The notes beneath the pieces are model-generated. The model did no database searches. It was not told the DNA's origin and saw only the letters and a list, made by a program, of their open reading frames with translations. Positions 10,704 to 22,250 of a DNA stretch of 64,000 nt are shown here, one piece after another. Numbering within the stretch: the first letter of the stretch is position 1; each line of letters begins with the position of its first letter. Both the position numbers and the translations under genes were made by a program. Source of the stretch: Reticulitermes speratus (taxonomy: Eukaryota > Arthropoda > Insecta > Blattodea > Rhinotermitidae). Location of the stretch: assembly GCA_021186555.1 (NCBI GenBank), contig JAJKFL010000237.1, positions 4,794,558 to 4,858,557 on the forward strand. Direction: 5' to 3'.

Positions 10704-12880
10704 ACATATACAAACAAAGTTTTAACATTTTCGATACGGGTTTTTGAGTTCATTAGAAAATCGCTGATACAAGTTTTGTTTCTCCGGAAAAAGAATGCAC
10801 CACTTGATATCCTCACCTGCTTATGAATTACACTTATCCCACATCTCTCAAATCTTTATAAAATGCTGTCTGTACCACATTCACACAATGTGGATGTGAC
10901 TGCTATGTCAGAGTGAGACAATATGTCAGGAAAAATGTACGAGTACTGGGACAAGAGCACGAGTGTTGAAGTTGTAAGGATTTGGAATTGTTGTAATGGT
11001 ATAACATGTTTCTGGTGACAATGCTGCAGCAGCCACCTGGTAACATAATACCAGAGAATTTACGAGTGGATGCAATTTGCAGGTTCGCAAGTTTTGTTAT
11101 TTAATAAAAAGCACACAAGTCATGTAAACTCATTAACTTTATGGACTTCTTCCATTCATGAAGTTAACAAGTTTAGATGTGATATACCATCATCAGAGCC
11201 TTACAGAACAGCATCACAGTTTCATACCCACCACAAGCACTGTTTGTTGAATGCCATTAATATATGACCTTAACAGCATACACTATGTGAAGACAATTTA
11301 TCACAATATGACTTTATACAAGATGGGAGAAGCACCATCTACGTGCTGTGATATGTTGAGATACTAACAGACTGATATTGTGGTAATTCCTCACTAGTGG
11401 CCATGCCACGCATGTTCAACAAACCTTCACTACACTGTCTTTCTAGTGCTTGTTCACAAAGGAAGGTACAATTCTATGTGTGTTGGTAAGGTAGTGTGTG
11501 TTAACAGTTCAGTACCTAAAGAGATACTGGTACTATTTCGTATGTACATGCAATTATTTCAGGCTTTCTAAAACATTTTAACCTAACAAGACAAAACCAG
11601 ACTTCACCAAGAACGATAACTGTAGATTTAAAAAAGCACTGGAATGTGGCGTGTCAAAGAATGCAAACCATATTCTGCAATTACACCTGTTTTCCTGAAA
11701 AAAGTCTCAGTTCTTAACTCCTAATAATAATGAGAAATGAGATTCTATGGCAATGCAAAATCAATTTTTGAGATCATGTATGGAAGTAGACATCTTTTAG
11801 GCATTATTTTCTTTGTTCAGACTAAAGAAGCTACACCTACAATCACAGCATGAACTAAAATGTTGGCCCAGGGATTATATTTGTAACAATTCTAGGGTCA
11901 TTTGTGCATTTCTTATCACATTAAAAGTAATAAAATATCGGTGTATAAATCTTAATTCGCAACAGCTACTGTAACACAAGCTATGGACAAGAAGTTTCTC
12001 ACAGCCTGCAGTATGAAGTCTTATTGTACAACATTCTTATACCCATCATTCCACTCTAAATATCTAACTACTGGCAATGTCGTTAAACAAACCATAAATA
12101 CATCTCTGCTACATAGTCATTGATGTTTGACAACCATAATGATCCCCAATAAACATTAATGACACTGATCTACTGTAACAGAACTGATGTACTTCTGATA
12201 TCAAGAAACGCCTTAGAGCTTGGGCATGAAATGCTTGCACAATTAAGTCAGTCCTACTGTTAGGAAGGTAATTACGTACGACAGTTGAATTACATGTGCA
12301 AATCTATTTCAAATTGTCGGCAATGGATAAAAACAGTAGTCAATAAATCATTAAAAGAAGCAAAATTAGGTGTCGCAAAACAAGGTTTATCTCAGATGCA
12401 TAGTTATAATTAGTAATTACACGATTAACACTTGAAAGCAGTTGCCTGGGTTCCAAAAATTAAGACCACTTTTTCTGTACACCCCTCCCCGCCCTCAATC
12501 ACTACTCCGGACTGCATACGAACACAAGCACACACATTTATTCTAACACGTACAAGCAAAATCACTACATCATTACAACACTGATCGTCAATCCTGTGTG
12601 AGTGTGTGTGCGTGTCAATGGAATTTTGTTATCAATATTTTAATTTTTTCATTCACCACTTAAAAATGGAGGCTTCGCATTCGTCTTTAAACCACATCCT
12701 CCTAAAATTAGACTTATACCTACGGATAGTTTACAACAACATACTGCCAAATCTTTTCTTCTTATTTAGTATACCACAAACAATGTATTATGAATGATAT
12801 AACCCGACACTTCTGCCACCGCAAGAAAAATCTAAAGGAAATAGCATATGCCTAGCGAGTTAATTCTATGAGAAACATGT
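10704..12880. other. intergenic, nothing recognised
   Basis: AT-rich single-copy-looking DNA between the two host genes. No repeat boundary, coding exon or RNA motif could be supported. Regulatory sequence for the downstream gene may lie here, but nothing visible proves it. Confidence 0.4.
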
Positions 12881-12884
12881 GTCT

Positions 12885-13032
12885 ACACCGTCCGCCATTA
12901 TTCTCTTTTGTGTCACAAAGCATCATGGGTAGAAAACACAGTATCGGTGACGTCACATAATTAGAGTAAATACAAAGTAGATGTGTTTGTGGCGTGCTGT
13001 GTGTGAGCTTGGTGATTTGTTTCGATTTTATA
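12885..13032 (+). promoter_or_regulatory. likely core promoter and 5' UTR of ARID5
   Basis: Just upstream of the start codon lie a full CRE palindrome TGACGTCA (12948-12955), a ccgccatt box (about 12892) resembling the YY1/Pho core, and catcatgggta (about 12921). No TATA box is placed where it could serve. These motifs are commonly found at housekeeping-type promoters. The assignment rests on position and motif content only, and the transcription start is unknown. Confidence 0.45.
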
Positions 13033-13526
13033 ATGGATACTAACAAGATACAGGTATGTAAATTATGCCATATCAATTTAAATATAATATCTACAGATTA
13101 CAACAATTATTATAATTCTTAAACGATTTAGTAGATAATATGGACGATATTTATTGACAATTCCTGAACCATTGTATCACACAGTATGAATATAGGAAAA
13201 ATGCGTATCAAAATTTAAGCACAAGCGACAAGAGTTTTATTCATAAACAATTACTACTTTAATTTCAGCTAATTGGTGCACCATGTGGACACCATGGACA
13301 ATATACGTTCTACAAAGGTTTTAAGTATAAAAAAAATGGAAGACATAAAATATTAGCTCTGAGTGATTTTTTCTTCGTGAAATTATGGAGTGATTCAGAC
13401 TTAATTAGCATTGGAGAATTGCAACTTTTGTGGGTGGACAAAAATAGCGAACAAGTGTTGGCAAGTTTACGATTATATTTTCTACCAGAAAACACACCTG
13501 AGGGGAGGAACGACGATCATGGAGAG
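13033..13526 (+). CDS. ARID5: ARID5-type chromatin protein, first two coding exons
   Basis: Exon 1 (13033-13053) encodes MDTNKIQ and ends in CAG before gtatgt. Exon 2 (13269-13526) follows aatttcag and encodes 86 residues, ending GRNDDHGE before gtaagt. The joined N-terminus contains IGAPCGHHGQYTFYKGF, ILALSDFFFVK, IGELQLLW and LRLYFLPENTPEGRNDDHGE. These match the conserved N-terminal (BAH-like) region of vertebrate ARID5B, which has VGSPCGLHGPYIFYKAF, LSLGDFFFV, IAELQLLW and LYFLPEDTPQGRNSDHGE. ARID5B is a nuclear AT-rich-DNA-binding coregulator that works with the demethylase PHF2. Both exon phases are 0. The ARID domain itself must lie beyond the window or in an exon I could not find. The family call is firm; one-to-one orthology is likely. 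Confidence 0.92.
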
Positions 13527-16500
13527 GTAAGTAATTAATAATATTACATTTCAATTAGGTAATGGAGCTGAATGTGTGATCTTATCGGCTGGAATGTGTA
13601 TGACGTGTTGAGTAAGCGAGAAATTGAGTGGTAGCTTTCTTATGTTTTATTGTCGAATTTAATTTTTGTGTATATTGGTACGGTCTTGAATCGTAACATG
13701 GTACTGAATTTCTGAGATTATTGATTCATATGGTCTATATGGACCCGTTTTATCATTTAGGTATTGCCGTTGAAGAGGAGAGCAACAAGCCATTATAGAT
13801 GGATTGGATTAGGAATTTTACTAACGAATAATTAAATATGACTTGAATGTGATATTGATTTATCAATTACTGCATAACCGGGCCCGGAGCTCATAATAGT
13901 ACGTAGCAATGCGCTGAAGCAAAACACGTTGGCCTTGAGAAACGCTAGATGGGGCCTTAGCCTACGCAGAGCAAGAAATGAAAATTATTAACGTGATGTT
14001 AAAACTTAGGGAAGGTCACACTTTATTTGATGTGTGTTGTAATCAGATAGAACACTGTATAGTCTTACAGTTTAAATGGATTTTGCAGTTTGAATATTGT
14101 CTTCTCTTGACGGTAATTGGGGGACTGGGAGGGGAATGAGAAGCGGAATCTGTTCTTGTCGAGTCTAAATTTAGCCAGTTTTTCTTCAGGAATTTTTAGG
14201 GGCTACCAGTCGAGTCCTTTTGTTTAATAAGTCATATCCTGCATTAGATAAAAGCAGTATGTTATTGTTGTTACTGACTCTTTCCATACCAGTTTTCTAT
14301 ACATACCCTGCCTCTCCCACAAACTCGTTTCCCCCCTTCCCTTCCGCCTGACCCCCTCTCCAACCATTTTCCCATTACGCTTCTCTTTCTCTCTCGCTGC
14401 TATGCACTTGCTTCTCTCCTGCTCTTTCTGCTGCGTCTCTCTTTTATTTTACTTCCATTTCCCCACCGAAGAATAATGCCCCAAGCATTGTGCCATTCGC
14501 CGAGTCAATGTGATGTGATTCATGTCAAGGGGCTAGAGGGACTATGTTTTTTCAGCTTTCTTTTGCCGGAACAAAATGAACTGCCTTAAATCATATGCTA
14601 CACAGTCTGTAGCACATACAATGAATAATTTGCTTGTCCGTGTGTACTGGGATACTTCTTGGCAATACCATGTAAGGTGTATATATGTATATATATGATA
14701 TATATATATATAATTGTGATGGCGCAAATCAATAAATTGAACTTGTAACGTTACTTCCAGGTTACTGCTAACCTTTTTAGGTCTTCTTTGCAAAGGAAAA
14801 ACATAACACAGCGGGCATGTCTGTCTGTGACGTAGTATCGGTGCTTACACCATTGGACATATCTTTTAAAAATGTTGTGTGGGAGACTTTCACTAGAAGA
14901 TTACGCGCTGTGCAGGTTTCGGTTAAAATCGCACAACTTAACGGACACTTCACACCAAGCCCTACATGCGTTTCTTGGCGTTTGTCAAGCGTAACTCACT
15001 AAATATTTACCGGAGCGAAAAATGTTTCGAAGAAAAGTTGTACAGAGAAACTAAACGCATTTTATGCCAAATACACTTATTTACGTAAGTCTTTCGGATT
15101 TCAAGGTAACGAAACAAAAGGTGTTTGTTGCTGAGTCAGCTTCAGAACCGTTGGACCGATTTTGATTAAATTTCGTATTGGAGGCCGTCCCACAAATTTG
15201 TCGTAGACGATGCATTTCCGTTTCTGTGACATATCAATACCTGAACTGTTTGACATATTTTTATGAAATTAATTATGGGAGCCATACTAAAAGTTGTCGG
15301 GACAGTGTTGATTGTCAGCCATATTGAACCATAATTAAGTCCGCTTTACAGAAAGCTCTTTATGTCGAATTTAACAACACAGATAAGCTTAATCTGCTGC
15401 AAAGAACGTCCCTTCCAGCCCGTCTCTTCTCCCCGCGTTCTCGTGATTTTGACTCACGCGAATTAACGATGAGAGTGAGTGAGTTTCTTGATGATTCCGT
15501 CGGGAAGCCACGGAACTATCTGCAGTGGAATGCTGCCAGGTGAATGTGTTGTGATTGGCTTTAAACGCGGCCATCATTAATTAAATATATTTTAATCTGT
15601 GTTAATGTTTTTTGCTGTGCTGTTATTGCGTATGTTACTTTTGTCTCTTTTCGCCTGTTACACTATAACAGTTTTGTTATAAAATGTAATCACATGTGCA
15701 TTGTGTAACAGTGGATGGTGTGAGTAACACAGCCCACGAAAAAGTGAGGGAAATTTGACATTCTGCCTCAATTGTAGTAATCCAAGTCACAAGTTGAAGG
15801 GCCTGATTTCATGTCTCGGCCCTTGTGATATTTTTTTTTTTATTCAAATCGTTACAGATACGAAGTAGATGGGTCAGTGAAAGTATGGGTTATAATTTAC
15901 CTTGAACGCCACTAACAAATTCATAATACATAAATGTTTTCTTTCAGGTTGGGTATTTGCCTTGTGGCACATCACCAATGAATGTATAATTATTTTAAAT
16001 AAAAGTGGGTCATTGTCGAATGCATGACACAGTTGGTTAGCTTTATAAATTACAGAAAGTACAGCCATTCGCTTTCGTCAGAATTAGAAAGACACTTTGT
16101 GTTGCTTATGAAGTAGACCACGTTCAGTAAATCTGTGGTGGGCCTTAAAATTAGTCTTTAATGCATTTCAAAATGTTGCGTGTGAAAAGTTATGTAATTT
16201 GCCAGCACTGGTTGGGATCCCCGTTGGAACCCGCATCCTCCATTTTGTTATTAACCAAGGGATCTTATAAAACGTAATGTACAAAGAAAACTGCATACAA
16301 GCGTCACGTGCATGGTTTCATTTTGCTATATTAAAATTTCGCGAAGCTGATGAAGATATTGATTATGCCGCCCACGTCGCATATACATTAAGAGTCAGTT
16401 ACGTAATCGTCCCACACTTTCAGGGTAATTGAAATATTCTACTTTTTCTGACAGATAATCCCATACATAGATCGTCAGTGTGTGCGAAATTTAAAGTCTC

Positions 16501-16789
16501 GTTAAAATTGGTCCCGTATCAGCCTTATGAACATGGCCGTAAATAGCAGTTTACTGAGCGTATGGGACTCCAAGAGTGTCGTTATAAACAGTATTGTTAT
16601 ACTGTGCGTTCTGTGGCACAGACAGTAGCTGTGACGTGAATGTTACAATCTGCGTAACGCACAGACATAAGTGAAATATAAAAAACAGCAGTTTTGTCGA
16701 TTTGAGGATCGTCAGGGGTGTCAGAATGACGTCATGTGGGTTTATAAGATTGGTGCCAACTTTGTTTTTCACATTCCGTGCAGTTGAGT
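13527..16789 (+). other. start of ARID5 intron 2, mostly unassigned
   Basis: A canonical gtaagt donor opens a very long intron. A pyrimidine-rich stretch (about 14310-14460) and an (AT)n microsatellite occur inside. At 15140-15350 there is a dispersed repeat reading gaaccgttggaccgattttg, followed by cagccatattgaaccataa, which recurs as diverged units at 24.1-24.85 kb. Nothing else is recognised. Confidence 0.5.
14677..14712. repeat. (AT)n microsatellite
   Basis: Imperfect TA repeats of about 35 bp. Confidence 0.85.
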
Positions 16790-16792
16790 GAT

Positions 16793-17008
16793 TATACAGC
16801 ATTTAATACAAATATTGCACAATCAGCAGATTCTGTTAAAGATGTGCATATGTGGAGTCAGTGATGATTCCATTGTATTCCTTCGTTGGAGGCGTCCCTG
16901 AGGATGGCCATGTTGAGGCCGAAACATGCAGGAGCCACATCGTAAAGTAACAATTCATTGTTTGTTGTTGATTGTGCAGTTGCTGGATTAAATGCTGTAT
17001 AATCGGTA
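16793..17008 (+). mobile_element. small PLE-like element with inverted ends
   Basis: Left end gattatacagcatttaat and right end attaaatgctgtataatc are inverted copies, with gcacaatc / gattgtgc as a second inverted pair just inside. Between them sits a hammerhead-like motif. This layout matches the other short motif-bearing elements of the window. No target duplication is clear. Confidence 0.55.
16891..16936 (+). ncRNA. hammerhead-like ribozyme motif
   Basis: Core CTGAGGA (16898-16904), then T, helix II ggcc...ggcc, then GAAAC (from 16921). The sequence before the core (ggcgtcc) pairs with ggagcc after it to form helix I around one bulge. The bases after GAAA read acatgca, so the usual GUH cleavage triplet is replaced by GCA in this copy. 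The extra T between core and helix II is present in all copies here. Confidence 0.6.
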
Positions 17009-18005
17009 CCAACGTTTCGGAGGAACCTGTTGTTCTCTGTACATACAAAACGTCAAGAGTCCATCCGTCAAACTACACGGCGTCACGTCACACAATACCA
17101 TAATCTTGAGGAGTTAAATTTAGATTTGAGGTTGCTACCACGGGTATAGCTACCACGGGCATAGCTACCATATGGCAAGATTATGCAAAGCACCCGGACC
17201 CGCGAGCCGATCGCAACCTTTCTTTTTTGTCACCACCCACTATTCGGACGAATTCGAGCGTATTCGCGAGAACTCAAATTCGAGCGAATACGCTGCAGCA
17301 TTGCCGGCCGGTTTATTTATATAAATATATTGTTTGCAGACATATCGAGGCGTAAAAGACAGCGAGTGGGGCTCAGAAGAGGAAACTTATGTAAAAATTA
17401 GAATAAGAAAGAGTAAAAAAATTGGTAACACTTCATCCTTGATTATAAAAATCAACGATATTGAGGTGTTTTATTTGAAAACCAGGTCTGTTTATGACAG
17501 TTTTATAAATAGAAGGTGGCCATGTACGTCATTGGTACGACAAGGTCGATTGTTGAGGTTTATATAGGGCCCCACAAATCGTGGCTGCTCTGTTCGTTCT
17601 CACACAGTGGCGTTGATCAGGATTCAAGGCTTTTGGGAGATAGCACTGGCGCTCGTTAGATTATTAGTGGTTGTTAGTAATGCGGGTTTGCATTATACCA
17701 TGAGTATCCAACCTACGGCCCGCGATGCGGCAACATTTGTAAATTATGCATATAATACAAAAAAGTGCACAATTATTTAGGCGGTTAGATTTACCATTTA
17801 TGGTTATTTTTCCACATGCGGACCGCGAACAGAGTCACCATAACGGGTGTGGCCCTGTGCCATAAAAACGTTGGACCTCTGTTACAAGCGATTACGTCAG
17901 TTGCGCCCTGAATGTTCATACACTCTATGTGGTATCTGTGACTTCATGGAACAGTGTCGTCGTTGGGAAGCTGATCGTCGCCAGTTTGGTCAACAAACTC
18001 ACTTT
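17009..18005 (+). other. intronic, little recognised
   Basis: A short direct repeat of gctaccacgggtata occurs two to three times at 17131-17175. At 17700-17850 the text ccaacctacggcccgcg ... gcggaccgcgaacag suggests worn ends of a hAT-type MITE, but no target duplication is seen. Confidence 0.3.
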
Positions 18006-18013
18006 CGTGTATG

Positions 18014-18245
18014 CAGTGGCGTAGGTAGGTTTTTTTTTTTGGCGCCCGGGGCGTGTACTGGCAATGCCAGCCCCTATACTGAAATTATGAACTTACTGAT
18101 TGAATTTTCTTTTATATTATTTCAATAATTTAATTTTTTTTAGAGAAAAAATCGCATTTCTTTCATTTAAAATATTTGCTTTGCCGTCTCTTGGACCCTG
18201 CCTCCGGGGACGGCCACACCACTCCCCCCTACAGCTACGCCCCTG
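18014..18245. mobile_element. hAT MITE with 8-bp TSD, 232 bp
   Basis: Ends are cagtggcgtag and ctacgcccctg. The octamer CGTGTATG flanks both sides exactly (18006-18013 and 18246-18253). The interior has ggcgcccggggc near the left end and an AT-rich centre. The same family occurs at 38879-39121, where its left end has become a minisatellite. Confidence 0.9.
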
Positions 18246-18294
18246 CGTGTATGAAAGCTGCACATTCATTGCTGTGTCCACAAGAGCCTGCCAG

Positions 18295-18560
18295 TGGTTT
18301 CTGTTCTGTGTGGCTAGGATACGGGCTCGGTGATACGGGGTTCGGGTCCTGACACGGCACACAATTTCTCTCTTCTCCAAAACGCCAAGACAGGCTCTGG
18401 GTCCCACCCAACCTCCTGTCCATTGTGGGTAACGGGTGCCCTTTCTCCGGGAGTAAAGCGGCCGTGGCGCGAAGCTGCCTACTTACTTCCATGTAGCGCA
18501 GGTGTTAAGAATTAGTGGAGATGTACCTCCATTCCCCTGGATGCCTTCATGACGTGCATA
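18295..18560 (+). mobile_element. diverged SINE3 copy
   Basis: It shares with the SINE3 at 55155-55439 the blocks ctgggtcccacccaacctcct, ccgggagtaaagcggccg and the end gccttcatg. The head (about 18310-18350) keeps a B-box-like ggggttcgggtcc. It is older than the other SINE3 copies. Confidence 0.6.
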
Positions 18561-19263
18561 GGGACACAGTCACCTGTACCTTGAATATTATCATTACCCT
18601 TTTTCGTGACTCCAATGCTGATTTGTTTCTGTCAGTCCCACACGTTTGAACTTCGTCGCATTTTGAAATACAATTTCTTCCTGCATTCTGGTGACGAGTC
18701 GTAATTCTCTTTGTGTTTGCTTCTCTACCTGTCTCCTTGCTAACGTCTGGCTGGAATTATTTGTTTTTGCAGCTTTTTTTTTTGGCCAGCAGGGAGTAAG
18801 TTTAAGTTTAAATTTTTAGGCGTGGTTGCATGATTTTTTGAGAAACTTTTCTGTCAGATATAATTAACTTTTGACATGACTTTAATTTTGAACATTGTCC
18901 ATCATCTTGTGTGTCTTCAAACACGACGTTTTGGAATTTGGATCTGTGTAGAATTATTTGGATCTGTGTAGAATTATTTCGGAGTCTGTTTACTGACTGC
19001 AAGTTCCTCTGTGCGTAAGTTAAGCCCTACGCTTCATAGCTTAGTAGGTTAGTTTCAGTTAGTTGTGGGTCTCCTTTCTTTCAAAAATATTTTTAGATCG
19101 CCTTTCACGGTCAGCCTCATGTGCGTGTAAAGTACCTGTAATTTTATTTTTTACAAGCAACTTGTGCGAGCCGCGTTGAGGCCACTTCTGCTGTATATCG
19201 TCGAACGACAGGATGATTTATAGATTAGAAAGGATCTAGAAGGAATCGGCCGTGACTTAATTT
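18561..19263. other. intronic, nothing recognised
   Basis: Only a short tandem duplication of tttggatctgtgtagaatta near 18935-18980 stands out. Confidence 0.4.
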
Positions 19264-19598
19264 GAGGTATTATCCGTGCATGTGGCTGGAGGGACTGAGG
19301 TATTGTCTTTGCATGTGGCTAGAGGGACTGAGGTATTGTCTTTGCATGTGGCTATAGGGACTGATGTATTGTCTTTGCATGTGGCTATAGGGACTGAGGT
19401 ATTGTCTTTGCATGTGGCTAGAGGGACTGAGGTATTGTCTTTGCATGTGGCTATAGGGACTGAGGTATTGTCTTTGCATGTGGCTATAGGGACTGAGGTA
19501 TTGTCTTTGCATGTGGCTAGAGGGACTGAGGTATTGTCTTTGCATGTGGCTAGAGGGACTGAGGTATTGTCTTTGTATGTGGCTAGAGGGACTGAGGT
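19264..19598. repeat. 33-bp minisatellite, 10 units
   Basis: Ten tandem units of the form gaggtattgtctttgcatgt plus ggctagagggact, with a few substitutions per unit. Because 33 is divisible by three, frames stay open on both strands. That is a consequence of the period and not evidence for a protein. Confidence 0.95.
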
Positions 19599-20387
19599 GC
19601 TGTTCATGCCAAGGTTCTTTTGTCTTATAGTAGTAGTAGTGGTAGTAATAATAATATAATATAATAACGGTGCTCTTATAACACTAGAACGCAGCAAGTA
19701 GTGTCAATAGCTACTTCCCGACCATATCTCTATGGTAATGAAAGTTTGGAGTAGGGGTGGTTGTTGAGGGGAGTGTGCAGGGTAGGGCGGAGGGTTGGAG
19801 AAGGTTGGAGGGATGAATCTTTCAACCAGCGGCAGCTCAGGACCTTTCTGTGCAGCGTTGCCAAATGTAAATGGAAGGATTTTAAATAATGGTGCTCTTC
19901 TAGGGATTTTGTTAATTTGAAGTATGGCGGAAAGATATGGACGAACCGCGTTTCGAAAGTCTGGGCTTCAAATGAAGCAGCGCTTTAAATGTGAATGTAA
20001 TTATTGAATCGGAATTTTAATACCTTAATCTAAAGATACGAACCAAATGGTCGTGTTCCCAATTTCGGACCAGGAGGCGTCTGTGATTATTTAACGCCTA
20101 ACTTGATCAATAAAATTATGCCCATAATTGATTAGATTTTTGAATCGATGAGTCCTTTATCATGTGGTAGGGTCATATCAGACAACAGGAAAATATCCAT
20201 GCGTAGAGGGAGGTTCGAAATTTTTATTGATATTAACTTAATTACTAAAGACGAAATAAGACACATCCACTTTACAAAATTAAACCTTTTGACTTAAGGA
20301 TAGGCTGCATGTTTAAGCAGTAAAATGTAACAAGTATGCCTGTCGCGTGGTTACCGAGACGTCACAGTTTGTGAAATTAAGACCGAG
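19599..20387. other. intronic, mostly unassigned
   Basis: Begins with a short (TAG/TAA)n tract at 19627-19665. Nothing else is recognised. Confidence 0.4.
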
Positions 20388-20612
20388 GCGTAGATGGGAG
20401 GATAATATTAAAATGGATCTTCAAGAAGTGGGATGGGGGGCATGGACTGGATTGATATGGCTCAGGATAGGGACAGGTGGCGGGCTCTTGTGAGTGCGGT
20501 AATGAACCTTCGGGTTCCATAAAACGCGGGGAATTTCTTGACTAGCTGACGACCTGTTAGCTTCTCAAGAAGGACTGTGCTACATGGAGTTAGTTAGTTA
20601 GTTAGTTAGTTA
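20388..20612 (+). mobile_element. LINE-A 3' end with (TTAG)n tail
   Basis: Starts in cgtagatgggaggataat and runs through the usual end aatgaaccttcgggttcc and acatggagttag. It then continues as five perfect TTAG repeats. A short tandem tail in place of poly(A) is typical of RTE-like LINEs and helps define the true 3' end of this family. Confidence 0.85.
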
Positions 20613-20669
20613 ATATCCAAATTGAATATCAGTTCTTATTATACCAGCCACTGCACAATAATTCTTTTC

Positions 20670-20714
20670 ACTCCTACATGTTTCGGCTAACCATCGTAGC
20701 CATCATCAGGGTAC
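20670..20714 (-). ncRNA. hammerhead-like ribozyme motif
   Basis: On the - strand: ccCTGATGA, T, helix II ggcta...tagcc, GAAAC, then atgtagg. Helix II is a perfect five-base pairing. ACATGT after GAA is self-complementary, and GTA would be the cleavage triplet. Helix I (gtacc with ggagt) is weak. Confidence 0.65.
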
Positions 20715-20747
20715 ATTATGTCAATGAATGGTAATATATACCTTAAC

Positions 20748-20885
20748 TGAACAATTTATACCAACAAATGCACACAGACATATAATGTCAATAGTTACTT
20801 TTATTAATAGCTATTAATATAGCTATTAATAAAAGTAACTATTGACATTATATGTCTGTGTGCATTTGTTGGTATAAATTGTTCA
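20748..20885. repeat. 138-bp palindrome
   Basis: Arms of about 65 bp, from tgaacaatttataccaac to its exact reverse complement, differ only near the centre (about 20812-20822). As RNA or single-stranded DNA it would fold into one long hairpin. Confidence 0.95.
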
Positions 20886-21134
20886 ATTAAGCAAAAATGC
20901 ACGGTGAATGCAACGTAAAAACATACCTTAACTGTTTACAATTGTTGCTGTTTAGTACCGATAATTTTATAGAGTTTAAATTATGTATGATATTAATATA
21001 TAGTATGTTAATACATAAAATATAGAGTATATATAAAAGTCTGTCTCCAAACATCTGTCTTTCAAGACACTTCTAGTTTTGTAGGGTGGAGACCCCCGGC
21101 TATGGTACCCGATGTTTATTCCATGCGTAATATA

Positions 21135-21211
21135 CAGGGTATACACAAAAGAGTGGTGCGGTTTCCCTTTATTCACCATTGAAACCGCACCATTCTTTTG
21201 TGTATACTCTG
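21135..21211. mobile_element. hairpin MITE, TA-flanked, 77 bp
   Basis: Inverted arms cagggtatacacaaaagag and its complement, flanked by TA. A second copy is at 46372-46450. The TA duplication suggests mobilisation by a Tc1/mariner-type transposase (inference). Confidence 0.75.
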
Positions 21212-21218
21212 TATATAA

Positions 21219-21265
21219 TATATGTGATGATAGCTACGATGGTTAGCCGAAACTTGTGCAGTGGT
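21219..21265 (+). ncRNA. degenerate hammerhead-like motif
   Basis: GTGATGA then agctacgatggttagcc then GAAAC then ttgtgca. The first core C is lost and the post-GAAA palindrome is broken, so catalysis is unlikely. It is the opposite arm of the motif at 20670-20714. Confidence 0.5.
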
Positions 21266-21290
21266 TGGTATAACAGGTTGGGTAAAGTCA

Positions 21291-21739
21291 CGGTGTCAAT
21301 ACAGAGCCCAGTTTACCACATTGCAGATTGTATAAAACCTAAGTCAGCCACCCGCATCTAGTTCAGAGATTAAAGAAAAAGTAGAGCCATAACTCTACTC
21401 TTCATGGCCTGTTCCAGGGTGAAATTAACCTTTTTACAAACCTATGTCAGCAATGACCTATGCTTTTTAAATTGATGGTCGTAGGTTTTTAATACCGTGT
21501 GGTAAAGGTTTATTCGGACGTTTCGGCGGAACGTGCTGCCTACGTCGTTAGAGTGAATCTGGTTCAGGTGGATACTGAAGTAATTAGGATAAAGGATTGT
21601 CTGTTATGTAGGAAGGTTGGTGGGAATTTTGGACAGGGGTACGGCAGGGGGGGGGGAGATGGGACAGGGCTTACACCGAGCGGTGGGAATGACTGTATCG
21701 GCATCATCATAATGGTGACACACATGCTGTCTACATGCA
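21291..21739. other. intronic, with a short SINE3 3' fragment
   Basis: At 21371-21426 the text gtagagccataactctactc plus ttcatggcctgttccaggg matches the 3' tail of SINE3. A G-rich run sits at about 21648-21656. The rest is unassigned. Confidence 0.5.
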
Positions 21740-21753
21740 TTATTTGTTACATA

Positions 21754-22055
21754 AGAGCAATCCCATTACAGGCCTTGACAGACCCTTAGGGTCCCAGGAG
21801 GTTGAGGCTCACAGATTTTTAGACGATCGGCACATGAAGGTGGTAAGGTTGTCAGCCCTACGCATCGGCCGCCTTTACCCCCCAGGAAAGATTCCTGGTA
21901 CTCATTTCTGTTAGAGGCTGAGTCGACCCCAGGGCCATAGTGCGACCGGAACGATTATGTCAGTGAAGAATTCCAGTGATACCATCGGGAATCGAACCCG
22001 CGACGTTCCGGCTTGTAGGGCAGTGCCTCAACCAACTGCGCCACCGCGTGCCTCT
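21754..22055 (-). mobile_element. SINE4, full-length, 302 bp
   Basis: The - strand head reads ggtggcgcagttggttgagg (A box) and cgcgggttcgattccc (B box), that is, tRNA-derived. The body has tcgactcagcctctaacag and the end has gggattgct. The exact 14-bp duplication ttatttgttacata is at 21740-21753 and 22056-22069. It is the best-preserved SINE4 copy in the window. Confidence 0.93.
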
Positions 22056-22204
22056 TTATTTGTTACATACCAGAATTAAACTTTTATCTGTATTTTAAAC
22101 TGTAACACGTATTTTAAACCATGTAATTTTGATATTTAATATTTTAGATGTGCATTGGTTCACAAAGTTTTGTAACATCTCAATGTATTTATTCTTCGTA
22201 ACGC

Positions 22205-22250
22205 ACCTTCCTGAGGATGGCCACATGAGTGGCCGAAACATGTAGCAGGT
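22205..22250 (+). ncRNA. hammerhead-like ribozyme motif, best-preserved copy
   Basis: Core CTGAGGA (22211-22217), T, helix II ggccac / gtggcc (six perfect pairs, atga loop), GAAAC (22235-22239), then atgta. Helix I pairs accttc (22205-22210) with gcaggt (22245-22250) with one mismatch. ACATGT is a six-base palindrome that would give helix III only between two molecules. GTA is the expected cleavage triplet. This fits the small Penelope-associated hammerhead variants that cut as dimers. The extra T after the core is a deviation to note. Confidence 0.7.

Larger units (their letters stand above)
20613..21290. mobile_element. PLE-like inverted element complex
   Basis: Outer arms carry hammerhead-like motifs pointing in opposite directions (20670-20714 on -, 21219-21265 on +) with shared flanks ataccagccactgcac / gtgcagtggttggtat. 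Inside is a 138-bp near-perfect palindrome (20748-20885). A small hairpin MITE at 21135-21211 was inserted later. The caccgtgca motif is present in reverse near 20900. No reverse transcriptase reading remains. Confidence 0.6.

Noticed and set aside
19257-19697. Long open frames with 11-residue repeats on both strands
   Set aside because: They follow from the 33-bp period of the minisatellite. There is no start context, splice site or domain.
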